The notes under the pieces are model-generated. The model did no database searches. It was not told the DNA's origin and saw only the letters and a program-made list of their open reading frames with translations. A stretch of 64,000 nucleotides of DNA, taken from Paenibacillus methanolicus (lineage in GTDB: Bacteria > Bacillota > Bacilli > Paenibacillales > Paenibacillaceae). The stretch is taken from contig NZ_VNHS01000011.1 in the NCBI RefSeq assembly GCF_008124765.1, positions 1 to 64,000 of the forward strand, written 5' to 3'. Below are positions 25,414-33,195 of the stretch, one piece after another (position 1 is the stretch's first letter; each line of letters starts with the position of its first letter). The position numbers were made by a program, and so were the translations under genes.

Positions 25414-25594
25414 TTCTCAAAGCTGTCATATTTGAAATTTGACTCTTTTCAAAGGCTTTGCACCTCAAAAATCCGCCATCTCTATCCTTCATTGTGCTCC
25501 AAAACCATGGTTCTTTATGTATCGGGCCTTGGCGCATATTTCGATCGGACTGGCTCATGATAAGACCAATCCGATACGGAAGGAGTAACTGATC

Positions 25595-26365
25595 ATGACC
25601 AGGGGATATTTGCGGAGGGCGCTCGTGCCTCTGATCGTCCTTGCCCTCGCGTTCGGTCCGGGCTTGAGCGGCTGCGGGTACAAGCGATATGTGCAAAACA
25701 GCACCTACGATTACGGGACGAAGCAGAAGAGCGATCCGAAAATGCTCGGCAGCCGAATGTACGGCACAGCTACCGCCAATCCGTACCAGCACGACAACAA
25801 CTGGATCGAATACAGCTCCATCCTCTCCGCCAACGTCTCCAATATTAACGGAGTTGCCGGGGCGCTCGTCTTCTTGACCGATAAGAACGCTTATGTCGGC
25901 ATGACGCTCGATTGGACCGCGACAGGCACCAAGAAGACGGGCGGCGCGGGATCGAGGGAACAAGACAATACCGGCTCCAACGAAGGCGTCTATAATGTAG
26001 ATAACGGAAGTCCTTATTGGAATAACCAGCGCATAGCGGGGCCATATAACTCGTACTTCACGGTCAACGACCACAATCAAATATCGAGCGAGCTGAAGCA
26101 AACGATCGCCGTTCAGATCCGGCGCATCGCGCCGACCGTGCAAGAGGTACACATCTCGGCCAACCAGGAGTTCGTCAACCATCTCGTCCAGTACGCGCAG
26201 GAAGCGTGGGCTGGCCGGCCGCTTGCGCCGTGGCACGATTCGTTCAATCAGCTAGTGAAGCATCAGTTCGAAGCCGGCAATGAAGTGCCCACGCCGATTA
26301 ACGTCCAGAAGCTTCAGCACGCGGGTGGAGCTGACGGCACGATCCGCCCGAACCCACAGCATTGA
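25595..26365 (+). CDS. YhcN/YlaJ-type sporulation lipoprotein
   Basis: 256 aa. Lipoprotein signal with lipobox LSGC (about residue 28). The mature part contains the Spore_YhcN_YlaJ pattern: YDYGTKQKSDPKMLGSR, repeated ANV/ALVFLTDKNAYVGMTLD and the C-terminal TIAVQIRRIAPTVQEVHISANQEFVNHLVQYA. Members are spore coat or inner-membrane lipoproteins made during sporulation and linked to germination. AAGGAG lies just before the ATG. Monocistronic with a hairpin terminator. Confidence 0.88.
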   Translation: MTRGYLRRALVPLIVLALAFGPGLSGCGYKRYVQNSTYDYGTKQKSDPKMLGSRMYGTATANPYQHDNNWIEYSSILSANVSNINGVAGALVFLTDKNAYVGMTLDWTATGTKKTGGAGSREQDNTGSNEGVYNVDNGSPYWNNQRIAGPYNSYFTVNDHNQISSELKQTIAVQIRRIAPTVQEVHISANQEFVNHLVQYAQEAWAGRPLAPWHDSFNQLVKHQFEAGNEVPTPINVQKLQHAGGADGTIRPNPQH

Positions 26366-26393
26366 GCCATTAGGAGATCGCCTGTTCACCTTC

Positions 26394-26420
26394 AAGGCCG
26401 CTTCGAACGAAGCGGCCTTA
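26394..26420 (+). terminator. Terminator of the YhcN-type gene
   Basis: AAGGCCGCTTCG and CGAAGCGGCCTTA form a perfect stem with a 2-4 nt loop, followed by a weak T stretch (TTATTC). Confidence 0.75.
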
Positions 26421-26506
26421 TTCGCGCTACTTGCCCCCCGCATGCGACCGTTCTCCCCTCCGCTTATATCCGCGCGGCAATCCCCCAGAAAAATCTCTTC
26501 TATTAA

Positions 26507-26519
26507 ATATAGGAACGTA
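26507..26519 (+). repeat. Dispersed motif ATATAGGAACGTA, copy C (shortened)
   Basis: A 13-nt match to the motif at 10749-10764 and 19721-19736, again downstream of a terminator and in the orientation of the gene that ended. Confidence 0.45.
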
Positions 26520-26546
26520 CACGCATGACGATTGTAAAAATAAGGG

Positions 26547-26575
26547 TTGAACCCATCGCCGCATTAGGTTATGAT
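26547..26575 (+). promoter_or_regulatory. Promoter of the ABC-2 exporter operon
   Basis: -35 TTGAAC (26547-26552), 17-bp spacer, -10 TATGAT (26570-26575), about 100 bp before the first gene. The leader between shows no recognisable regulatory RNA. Confidence 0.65.
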
Positions 26576-26673
26576 AACGTTCCGCTGAATTTACGCATTT
26601 CACCACCGCATCCGCGCAGGGCACCGGCGCCGTTACCGCCGCTCCCCGCAGCACCCGATGAAAGAGGTGGACC

Positions 26674-27450
26674 ATGCTGTTCCTCGTATTGGCGCGCAAA
26701 TCGTATTTGCGCAACCTGCAGTACCGAAGCTCCCACATGATTCACAATATCGCCAGCTGCTTATTCGGCTTCATCTACATCTATATCTGGGTGGGCATAG
26801 CCGACGACAACTCGCTTGGCGAATACGGCGTTAACGGGATGATCAGCTACGTCGCGTTCAATCAATGCAGTCTCTGGGTCACCACATTCCTGACGCACGG
26901 CTTGGGGATCGGCCAATCCGTCCGGACCGGGCAGATCGCCACGGATTTGACGCGCCCCGCTCATTTATTCTACCAGTCCATGAGCAAGGAATGGGGGCAA
27001 ATCGCCTACCAGTTCACGTACAAATTCGTCCCTATCTATCTCCTCTACTTCATCGTGTTCCCGCTTCACGTGCCCGGTTCTTGGGCGACAGTCGCATGGA
27101 CGGCTGCCGCGCTCCTCGCGGGCGCGTACATCTCGATCTGCGTCAATTACCTGATCGGCGCCGCGGCGCTGTGGACAACGGAATCGCATTGGCTGTATTG
27201 GGTGAACATTGCGTTCAGCCAGCTGTTATCCGGTTTCCTGATCCCGGTCGACTGGCTGCCCGGCTGGCTGCAGTCGGCGAGCGGCGCCTCCTTCTATCCG
27301 TTCCTTCATTATATACCCGCAAAAATCTACCTCGGACTCGAACGGGCGGACGCGCTCTTCGCCGCGTATGCTTGGGCCGCGGGACTTACGTTGCTATGCC
27401 TGGCCGTGACCGGATTGATGAGGCGGAATGTCGAGGTGCAAGGCGGATGA
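26674..27450 (+). CDS. ABC-2 family exporter permease, subunit 1 (COG4587-like)
   Basis: 258 aa, six transmembrane helices; ATG preceded by AAAGAGGTGG. Features of the ABC2_membrane_6 type: N-terminal ARKSYLRNLQYRSSHMIHNIASCLFGFIYIYIW and the C-terminal loop SGFLIPVDWLPGWLQ...FYPFLHYIPAKIYLG (the PxxWxPxWL and P..Y.P motif). These permeases occur in pairs with a second permease and one ATPase, as here. Its stop overlaps the next start (ATGA). The substrate is unknown; members have been proposed as drug or peptide exporters. Confidence 0.88.
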   Translation: MLFLVLARKSYLRNLQYRSSHMIHNIASCLFGFIYIYIWVGIADDNSLGEYGVNGMISYVAFNQCSLWVTTFLTHGLGIGQSVRTGQIATDLTRPAHLFYQSMSKEWGQIAYQFTYKFVPIYLLYFIVFPLHVPGSWATVAWTAAALLAGAYISICVNYLIGAAALWTTESHWLYWVNIAFSQLLSGFLIPVDWLPGWLQSASGASFYPFLHYIPAKIYLGLERADALFAAYAWAAGLTLLCLAVTGLMRRNVEVQGG

Positions 27451-28238
27451 AAACTTTGCGCATATATCGTCTACTAGTCGCTTCCAGCATACGCAGCCGA
27501 ATGCAGTATAAATTCAATTTCTGGTTCTCCTCGGCGATGTCCGCCTTCATCAGCGCCGTCGAATTCGCCATGCTGGCCGTCATCCTCCACAAATTCGGCC
27601 ACATTCAAGGGTGGAGTCTTACGGAATCGGGGTATTTGTACGCGGTGCTGCATCTGGGCAGAACGATATACCGCACCTTTGCCTCCGATGTGCATCATCT
27701 CGAGAAATATTTGGTCAGCGGCGATCTCGACGGCTTGCTGCTCCGACCCATCCCCGTGCTGCTCGGGTTAATGACGCTCAATGTCTCCATCCGCATCGGC
27801 GAGCTTGTGCAAGGATTAGCCATCCTCATCTGGTCGCTGCACGGGCTGATCGCCAGCGGACAAATCGGGTTCGCCGCCCTGCCGCTTACGTTCATCGCCA
27901 TCGTATCAGGCGCGGCGTTGATGTTCGGCATCGGCCTTGCGACCGCTTCGGTCGGATTTTGGATTACGCGCATCGAAGTGCTCCAGAACATTACGGAAGA
28001 CGCCGCTCGAACGGCCGCGCAATACCCGCTGACGATTTACCCCAAATGGATGCAAGGTCTGCTGCTTGGCATCATTCCGATCGCCTTCGCCAACTATATG
28101 CCGGCGCTCTATATTCTCCGAGGTCAAGGCGGCTGGTGGCTCGTGGCGGCATCCGCCTTAATCGCTCTGCTCGCGCTAGCGGCAGGCATGGCCTTATGGC
28201 GCGTCGGACTATCCCGTTACCAGAGCACCGGCAGCTAG
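27447..28238 (+). CDS. ABC-2 family exporter permease, subunit 2 (COG3694-like)
   Basis: 263 aa, six transmembrane helices, starting at the ATG overlapping the previous stop; a much longer upstream frame is an artefact in which this gene was fused to out-of-frame sequence. N-terminus RIYRLLVASSIRSRMQYKFNFW, middle VHHLEKYLVSGDLDGLLLRPIPVL (the LxxGxLDxxLLRP motif is diagnostic of this family), C-terminus YPKWMQGLLLGIIPIAFANYMPALYIL. It pairs with the preceding permease to form a heterodimeric channel. Confidence 0.9.
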   Translation: MKTLRIYRLLVASSIRSRMQYKFNFWFSSAMSAFISAVEFAMLAVILHKFGHIQGWSLTESGYLYAVLHLGRTIYRTFASDVHHLEKYLVSGDLDGLLLRPIPVLLGLMTLNVSIRIGELVQGLAILIWSLHGLIASGQIGFAALPLTFIAIVSGAALMFGIGLATASVGFWITRIEVLQNITEDAARTAAQYPLTIYPKWMQGLLLGIIPIAFANYMPALYILRGQGGWWLVAASALIALLALAAGMALWRVGLSRYQSTGS

Positions 28239-28282
28239 CCGGATTCCATACCGAGCGAATGAAAGATCAAGGAGGCCACCGC

Positions 28283-29251
28283 ATGATAACCGTATCGAAC
28301 TTAACGAAGCAATTCCGACAGACCGTACCCAAAGAAGGTCGATTTAGCGGCATTCGAACGCTGCTGTCGCGGGACTACCGGGTCAAATATGCCGTTTCGG
28401 ACATCTCTTTCACGATTCCGGAAGGCGAATTCGTCGGCTATATCGGTCCTAACGGCGCCGGCAAGTCCACGACGATCAAAATGCTGGCCGGCATTCTGCA
28501 TCCGACATCCGGCACCGTCCAGATCGACGGGCTAAGTCCGCATCGCCACAGACGCGCCGTCGCCCGCAAGTTGGGCGTGCTCTTCGGACAGCGCACGCAG
28601 CTCTGGTGGGATTTGCCGACGGCGGACTCGTTCGACATACTCGCGGCAATGTACGGCTTAGAGCCGCAGCGCAAACGGGAGCGCATCGGGATGCTGGCCG
28701 AGCTTCTTGAGCTGGATCCGTTTATGGCGACGCCGGTCCGCAAGCTCTCGCTCGGCCAGCGCATGCGGGCCGACATCGCCGCCGCGCTGCTGCACGACCC
28801 GGACATTCTGTTCTTCGATGAACCGACGATCGGGCTGGACGTGACCGCCAAGAAAAACATTCGGGAGTTTCTGCGGCAAATCAACCGCGAGCTCGGCAAA
28901 ACGATTCTGCTCACCACCCACGACATGGATGATATCGAGCAGTTGTGCACCCGCGTGATCGTGATTAATGAAGGCGCGCTTAGCTTCGACGGCACGATTC
29001 CCGAGCTGCGCCGCCGGATCGGGCTGCCAACGTTGATGTCCGTTACATACCGAGGCGAGGTAATCGTCGATTCCGGCGTCTTTGATGCCCTGAGCATTAA
29101 AGAAATCGACGGCCGTACCGTCATCGCCACATGCAACCGGGCTAAGATGAGCGCGATGGAAGCGCTGCGTTTACTCGAGACGCTCGGCGAAATCGAGGAC
29201 ATCCATATGGAGGAGCCGAACTTCGAAGATATCGTGCATCATATTTATTAG
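28283..29251 (+). CDS. ABC exporter ATP-binding protein (COG4586-like)
   Basis: 322 aa from the ATG at 28283, with AAGGAGG 8 nt upstream. Walker A GPNGAGKST, the family-specific Q-loop GVLFGQRTQLWWDLP, signature LSLGQRMRAD, Walker B ILFFDEPTIGLDV, switch LLTTHDMDDIEQLC. An N-terminal insert (GRFSGIRTLLSRDYRVKYA) precedes the first strand, as is usual in this group. It energises the two permeases upstream. A weak GGAGCTGGCC/GGCTGGCTCC hairpin at 29261-29284 may end the transcript. Confidence 0.93.
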   Translation: MITVSNLTKQFRQTVPKEGRFSGIRTLLSRDYRVKYAVSDISFTIPEGEFVGYIGPNGAGKSTTIKMLAGILHPTSGTVQIDGLSPHRHRRAVARKLGVLFGQRTQLWWDLPTADSFDILAAMYGLEPQRKRERIGMLAELLELDPFMATPVRKLSLGQRMRADIAAALLHDPDILFFDEPTIGLDVTAKKNIREFLRQINRELGKTILLTTHDMDDIEQLCTRVIVINEGALSFDGTIPELRRRIGLPTLMSVTYRGEVIVDSGVFDALSIKEIDGRTVIATCNRAKMSAMEALRLLETLGEIEDIHMEEPNFEDIVHHIY

Positions 29252-29387
29252 AAGGAACGCGGAGCTGGCCGAGAGGCTGGCTCCTATTCGCCGTTGTAGA
29301 CAAGCATACGCAAGCCCGAATACATGGCTCAAGTCGGATTCGGTCATACTGACCTAGATCGAGATGAACTTTTTTTGAAATAAACGA

Positions 29388-29428
29388 TTGACATTGCTGC
29401 CGAAATACTTTATCTTTAAATCAAGATA
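29388..29428 (+). promoter_or_regulatory. marR promoter with MarR operator on the -10
   Basis: -35 TTGACA (29388-29393), 17-bp spacer, -10 TATCTT (29411-29416). The operator TATCTTTAAATCAAGATA (29411-29428; perfect 6-bp arms, 6-bp spacer) starts at the -10. Its reverse complement recurs, 17 of 18 identical, before doxX at 29953-29970. Confidence 0.8.
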
Positions 29429-29462
29429 TTCGATGTAAAGATTCACGAGGCAGGTGACCATC

Positions 29463-29921
29463 ATGAACGAACAACGGGATGCGGAACTGGACAGCGCGCT
29501 TCACTTATTCATCGTTCTCTCTCGGTCGTTCCAGTCGGTAAGCGCTCATGCGGCCGCGGATATCCGTAGCTACGGCTTGAATACGACCGAATTCGGCGTG
29601 CTCGACGTACTTTATCATAAAGGCGAAATGCCCTTGCAGCAGATCGGCGAGAAGGTGCTCATGTCCAGCGGGAATATTACTTACGTCGTCGACAAGCTCG
29701 AGAAAAAGGAATACGTCCGGCGCAAATCCAGTCCTTCCGACCGTCGCGTCATCTACGCGGAGATTACCGCGCAAGGCCGCGCTTTCTTAGACGAGGTTTT
29801 TCCGAAACACGAACGCGTCCTTGAACGGGCGGTAAGCGGATTGACGCACGAAGAACGGCTCCAAGCCGCCGCCTTGCTGAAGAAGCTGGGTCGCGCAGCG
29901 CAAGAACAACAGCTGCCATAG
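29463..29921 (+). CDS. MarR family regulator (MhqR-like)
   Basis: 152 aa, started at the ATG at 29463 behind AGGCAGGTG. Winged helix about 50-115 with LNTTEFGVLDVLYHKGEMPLQQIGEKVLMSSGNITYVVDKLEKKEYVRRKSSPSDRRVIYAEIT; the DRR wing motif is intact. In Bacillus, MhqR/OhrR-type MarR repressors sense quinones or electrophiles and control doxX/mhqP-like genes. Here the shared operator before its own gene and before doxX supports autoregulation and control of doxX-pirin. The only cysteine-independent sequence suggests ligand binding rather than thiol oxidation, since no cysteine is present. Confidence 0.92.
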   Translation: MNEQRDAELDSALHLFIVLSRSFQSVSAHAAADIRSYGLNTTEFGVLDVLYHKGEMPLQQIGEKVLMSSGNITYVVDKLEKKEYVRRKSSPSDRRVIYAEITAQGRAFLDEVFPKHERVLERAVSGLTHEERLQAAALLKKLGRAAQEQQLP

Positions 29922-29938
29922 CGCCACAAGCGGCAGCT
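29910..29938 (+). terminator. Terminator of marR
   Basis: AGCTGCC and GGCAGCT pair around the stop codon and are followed by TTTTATT. The stem begins inside the last codons of marR. Confidence 0.65.
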
Positions 29939-29952
29939 TTTATTCCAACTAA

Positions 29953-29970
29953 TATCTTGATTTAAAGAAA
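29953..29970 (+). promoter_or_regulatory. Second MarR operator, before doxX
   Basis: TATCTTGATTTAAAGAAA differs at one position from the reverse complement of the marR operator (29411-29428). It lies about 14 bp before the TGGAGG ribosome site of doxX, so binding there would block initiation or elongation. I could not place the doxX -35/-10 with confidence. Confidence 0.75.
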
Positions 29971-29999
29971 CTTAACTTAAAAATATGGAGGTTTTCACG

Positions 30000-30389
30000 A
30001 TGAACATGGATCTTGGTCTTCTTCTTATTCGTCTGGTAATCGGCATTCTCTTCGTCGGGCATGGCGCTCAAAAGCTATTCGGCTGGTTCGGCGGTTACGG
30101 CATTAAAGGCACCGGCGGCTGGCTCGATTCGATCGGCGTCAAACCGGGCGTGCTCATGGCTGTCGCGGTTGGTCTGGCGGAACTCGTCGGCGGCCTGCTC
30201 GTCGCATCGGGCTTATGGCTTCCGCTCGGATCGGCCATCCTCATCGCCACGATGATCGGCGCCATCGCGACCGTCCATGGCAAGAACGGACTGTGGGCGA
30301 CACAGAACGGGATGGAATACAACCTCGTGCTGATTGCCGCTCTGCTCGGCCTGGCCTTGATCGGCGCTGGCAGCTATTCGGTCTTGTAA
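30000..30389 (+). CDS. DoxX family membrane protein
   Basis: 129 aa from the ATG at 30000 (TGGAGG about 9 nt upstream). Four transmembrane helices with the DoxX signature LLLIRLVIGILFVGHGAQKLFGWFGG and GLAELVGGLLVASGLWLPLGSAILI. DoxX proteins such as Bacillus MhqP and CatD act in quinone/thiol stress resistance. It is followed after 42 bp by a pirin gene and preceded by a MarR operator, which makes an electrophile-stress role likely, by inference. Confidence 0.92.
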   Translation: MNMDLGLLLIRLVIGILFVGHGAQKLFGWFGGYGIKGTGGWLDSIGVKPGVLMAVAVGLAELVGGLLVASGLWLPLGSAILIATMIGAIATVHGKNGLWATQNGMEYNLVLIAALLGLALIGAGSYSVL

Positions 30390-30431
30390 GGTATCCTGGT
30401 CATAATCGATCTGAATGAGGAGGCGTACGAT

Positions 30432-31208
30432 ATGCAAACGATGATCTATGGACCGGCGCTGCAGGGGAAGGGCGCGTTCGATAACGGCAAAATTTTGGAA
30501 CAAAAGCCGATTGGCTTCCCGGGCGAAGGCTCTGTAAATAAAGGAATCGGCCCGCTCTTCTACTGGGCGTGGGCGACCGCATCCGGCGAAGGCGCGATTC
30601 CGCTCCACCCCCACCAAGGCTTTGAAATTATGACGTACGTGACGAAAGGCCAAGCGCAGCACGGCGATACGCTCGGCACGCAAAGCACGGTCGGCGCGGG
30701 CGGCGTCCAAGTGATGCAGACCGGCTCCGGCGTCAGCCACGAGGAGCGTTTCCTCGGTCCCGAGATGGAGGCGTTCCAGATCTGGTTCGAGCCCCACATG
30801 CGTCTTGCGCTTCTTCGCCAGCCTACGTATACCCAAGTCGAGCCCGATCGGTTTCCGCTGGAGGAAGGCGACGGATACACGAGAAAAACGGTGCTCGGCG
30901 AGGCTTCGCCGATTGAATTGGTGGCCGACGCGCGCATGTGGGACATCGAGGTTCAGCCGGGTCGTACAATTCGCCATATCGTGCCGAAAGACCGGACGCT
31001 CACGACCTTGGCCATCCGGGGCGGCGGTCGGGTCGACATTGTCGACGAAGACAGAGAGCCCTCCGTCTTTGCCCATCGCGATTTTCTCATCCAACGCGCC
31101 GAACGGACGCACGAGGTGGCCTTCACGGCCAGTGCGGAAGAGCCGCTTCGCCTGCTGCTGATCGAAGTCCCCTCCAAAGTCGATTATCCGCTGTACCCGA
31201 GACGCTGA
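30432..31208 (+). CDS. Pirin family protein
   Basis: 258 aa, two cupin domains. The N-terminal metal site is intact: HPHQGFEIMTYVTKGQAQHGDTLG (two histidines, a further histidine and glutamate downstream in GVSHEERFLG). The C-terminal cupin is less conserved, as usual. Bacterial pirins include quercetin dioxygenases and redox-sensing regulators; the partner here is DoxX in a MarR-controlled operon, pointing to quinone or flavonoid detoxification. AGGAGG lies just upstream of the ATG. Confidence 0.92.
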   Translation: MQTMIYGPALQGKGAFDNGKILEQKPIGFPGEGSVNKGIGPLFYWAWATASGEGAIPLHPHQGFEIMTYVTKGQAQHGDTLGTQSTVGAGGVQVMQTGSGVSHEERFLGPEMEAFQIWFEPHMRLALLRQPTYTQVEPDRFPLEEGDGYTRKTVLGEASPIELVADARMWDIEVQPGRTIRHIVPKDRTLTTLAIRGGGRVDIVDEDREPSVFAHRDFLIQRAERTHEVAFTASAEEPLRLLLIEVPSKVDYPLYPRR

Positions 31209-31239
31209 ACGCGTTGCGGCATGGTTGGATACGCGTAAT

Positions 31240-31283
31240 AAGAAGGCCGTTCTCCGCCGCATGGGCAGAACGACCTTCTTTTA
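31240..31283. terminator. Bidirectional terminator between pirin and the FAD oxidoreductase
   Basis: AAGAAGGCCGTTCT and AGAACGACCTTCTT form a 14-bp stem (one mismatch), with T-rich sequence on the plus-strand exit (TTTTATTT). It separates the converging pirin and FAD oxidoreductase genes. Confidence 0.85.
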
Positions 31284-31361
31284 TTTCGCCGAACCGACTT
31301 CCCGCGGAGCCGCCATGATTAATCATGTCCCCGCCATCGCCGCATACCGATGTCCGACTTG

Positions 31362-32681
31362 CTATACGATCGCTTGCAGCGCACCCGCCGCTCGCCTGCC
31401 CGCGATAATCGCGTCCGATGCACGGATCGCGCTCCCCGCCGCGGCGTCCGCGAGCAGCTCGTCATCATGACTGGCCCAATCGCCGGCAACGAACAATCCG
31501 TCCACTTCCGGCACGCAAGGTCCAACATTAATCTCTGTACGGCGCGTATGCATATAGTCGGGGACGACCGTAATACGGGGCAAAAACTGTCTGGCAATCA
31601 GCTCCTTGCGCCAGCCGGGTTGGGCAAGGTCCACAAACCCTTCCAGCATCCGTTCGTCCGCCTTCGGATCGGATGGCTCCGTTCCGTGGTATTTCGTCAC
31701 ATGCACGACGACCGAACCGTCATCGCTCAGCCGCGCCGAAGCCGAATGATTCGAGAAGAACAGCGGTTGGTCGATGCCGAGCACGAACGGACGTCCCGGC
31801 ACGGGCAGCTTGCGCAGGCATAGATCCAAGCTGGCCACCGCGGAGGGCCGCGCCTCCTCCTTCCACCGGCGCAGCACGGTCAGCTCTGCCCCCGGCACAA
31901 GGCGCATGCATTCCGACGGCGATACCGCCATGATCACCCGGTCGGCTTCCACGATCGTTCCATCCTGCAGCCTGACCCCTCTGACGCCTTCGCCTTCAGC
32001 GCCCCGGACGACTTCCGCGATCGGCTGGCCGGTTCGAAGGTCCGCGCCGCCTTGAACGGCAGCCGTTGCAAGCTGATCCACGATTTGCTGCCAACCGCCG
32101 TCCACGTACAGAAGTCCGTCTTTGAACGAGCGCAGCAGCGTGCGAACGACCGGGCGCGCCAGCTGATGATCCGGGTCCAGCGTATACGACGCCGTCCGGA
32201 GCAGCGCATACAGCATATGCCGGGCCGCCGGATCGCCGGCCATCCGCTCGGCATATTCGCGCAGCGTCATCTGCGCATCCGGCATGGATGCCGGACGCCC
32301 CATTCTGAGCAGCATCCCGGCCAAACTCGCCTTCCCGGAGAGAGACAAGCAGCTGCCCGAGGCAAGCAGCTTCGGCAGGCTAACGAGCCGGCCGCCCCAC
32401 ATCAACCGCGCCCGGTTCGAAGGCGGCGCAGCGCCCGTCACCTTGACGTTCAAGCCGGTCAGCACCTGGTCGAAGGCGCCGCCTTTGTAGAACGCATGCC
32501 CGCCGAGATTCAACCATGCCTCCCCTCTGCGTACGGACTGTCCCCTGCCGCCCAGCACGGCCGACCGCTCTAGCAGCACGACCGATTCACCCGCTTTCGC
32601 CAAACGACCCGCCGCCATTAATCCCGCCAACCCGCCGCCAATCACGATTGTTTTTCCCGGCTGCCCGCCATACCCTGTCAT
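31362..32681 (-). CDS. FAD-dependent amine oxidase / phytoene desaturase-like oxidoreductase
   Basis: 439 aa. N-terminal Rossmann motif TIVIGGGLAGLMAAGRLAKAGESVVLLERSAVLGGRGQS (GxGxxG-like and distal acidic residue), middle DRVIMAVSP and C-terminal FAD motif VDGLFVAGDWASHDDELLADAAAGSAIRAS. This is the NAD(P)-binding_8/amino_oxidase architecture of protoporphyrinogen-oxidase and carotenoid-desaturase relatives. The substrate is unknown. It lies downstream of an ECF41 sigma gene, and the DNA before it has an ECF41-type promoter; ECF41 sigma factors are usually neighbours of such COE (carboxymuconolactone decarboxylase/oxidoreductase/epimerase) genes. Confidence 0.87.
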   Translation of the reverse strand: MTGYGGQPGKTIVIGGGLAGLMAAGRLAKAGESVVLLERSAVLGGRGQSVRRGEAWLNLGGHAFYKGGAFDQVLTGLNVKVTGAAPPSNRARLMWGGRLVSLPKLLASGSCLSLSGKASLAGMLLRMGRPASMPDAQMTLREYAERMAGDPAARHMLYALLRTASYTLDPDHQLARPVVRTLLRSFKDGLLYVDGGWQQIVDQLATAAVQGGADLRTGQPIAEVVRGAEGEGVRGVRLQDGTIVEADRVIMAVSPSECMRLVPGAELTVLRRWKEEARPSAVASLDLCLRKLPVPGRPFVLGIDQPLFFSNHSASARLSDDGSVVVHVTKYHGTEPSDPKADERMLEGFVDLAQPGWRKELIARQFLPRITVVPDYMHTRRTEINVGPCVPEVDGLFVAGDWASHDDELLADAAAGSAIRASDAIIAGRRAAGALQAIV

Positions 32682-32746
32682 CGCTCATCCGTCCCTTCGT
32701 AATCGCCCGTTTGCCACTTGCGTTGCTGATCGGGCTTTGCTAACAA

Positions 32747-32774
32747 GACGGTTCGCGCACGTTCGTTTGTGACA
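32747..32774 (-). promoter_or_regulatory. ECF41-type promoter of the FAD oxidoreductase
   Basis: Minus-strand TGTCACA (32768-32774), 17 bp, CGTC (32747-32750), about 65 bp before the start codon. The published ECF41 consensus is TGTCACA-N16-CGTC; here the spacer is one base longer. Confidence 0.65.
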
Positions 32775-32843
32775 GGAGCGATTCATTGGATGCGTCGCCG
32801 TCCGAAACACCTGTGAACGGACGACCAACGGATAATGAGCCGC

Positions 32844-33150
32844 CCCGTTCAAACAATGCTGTCAGGTGAAGAAGGGCTCCGCCCCTTTGACCCCACCACT
32901 TTTGTTGCTCCCTCCTCCCACCTCCTCCGCCGAGGAGGCTCCAAAGGGCTTTGCCCTCTGGACTCCCTTTTTCGTGCTGACGCACTTGTTCGCGGTCGGC
33001 GATTGGGCTTCAGCGAGGCACGCTTTTGTCCTGACGGTCAAAGCTTCAGTGGGTTTTGAAGTTCGTCCTAAGACTTAAGCCTGTCAATTATAGGCCCTTG
33101 TTTGCTTCATCGGACGTTTTTCCTTAACCTGACAGCATTGCCCGTTCAAA
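32844..33150. mobile_element. 287-bp MITE (IS4/IS231-like ends) with 10-bp target duplication
   Basis: The element spans 32854-33140. Its ends are inverted: CAATGCTGTCAGGTGAAG at the left and CAATGCTGTCAGGTTAAG (minus strand) at the right, identical for 14 bp and 18 of 20 overall. CCCGTTCAAA flanks it on both sides (32844-32853 and 33141-33150) as a direct repeat. The tip CA..TGC..TCA..TTAAG and 10-bp duplication resemble IS231-group IS4 elements. Inside are GGGCTCCGCCC, CCTCCTC/GAGGAGG (32921-32938) and AGGGCTTTGCCCT (32945-32957) hairpins, but no transposase. Short frames inside it are not genes. Confidence 0.82.
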
Positions 33151-33164
33151 TGATTAGCCGGGCG

Positions 33165-33195
33165 CAAAAAAGCCCCATGCGCTAGGCGATGGGGC
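33165..33195 (-). terminator. Terminator of the ECF41 sigma gene
   Basis: Minus-strand GCCCCATCGC pairs with GCGCATGGGGC, followed by TTTTTTG. The sigma gene's stop codon lies in the loop. The MITE insertion ends 15 bp beyond it. Confidence 0.85.

Noticed and set aside
26865-28238. A 457-codon frame covering the second ABC permease
   Set aside because: Only the part from 27447 on is the permease. The upstream part is out of frame with the first permease gene and codes for shadow sequence.
32835-33078. Short plus-strand frames of 70-75 codons
   Set aside because: They lie inside the MITE, span its hairpins and have no ribosome sites.
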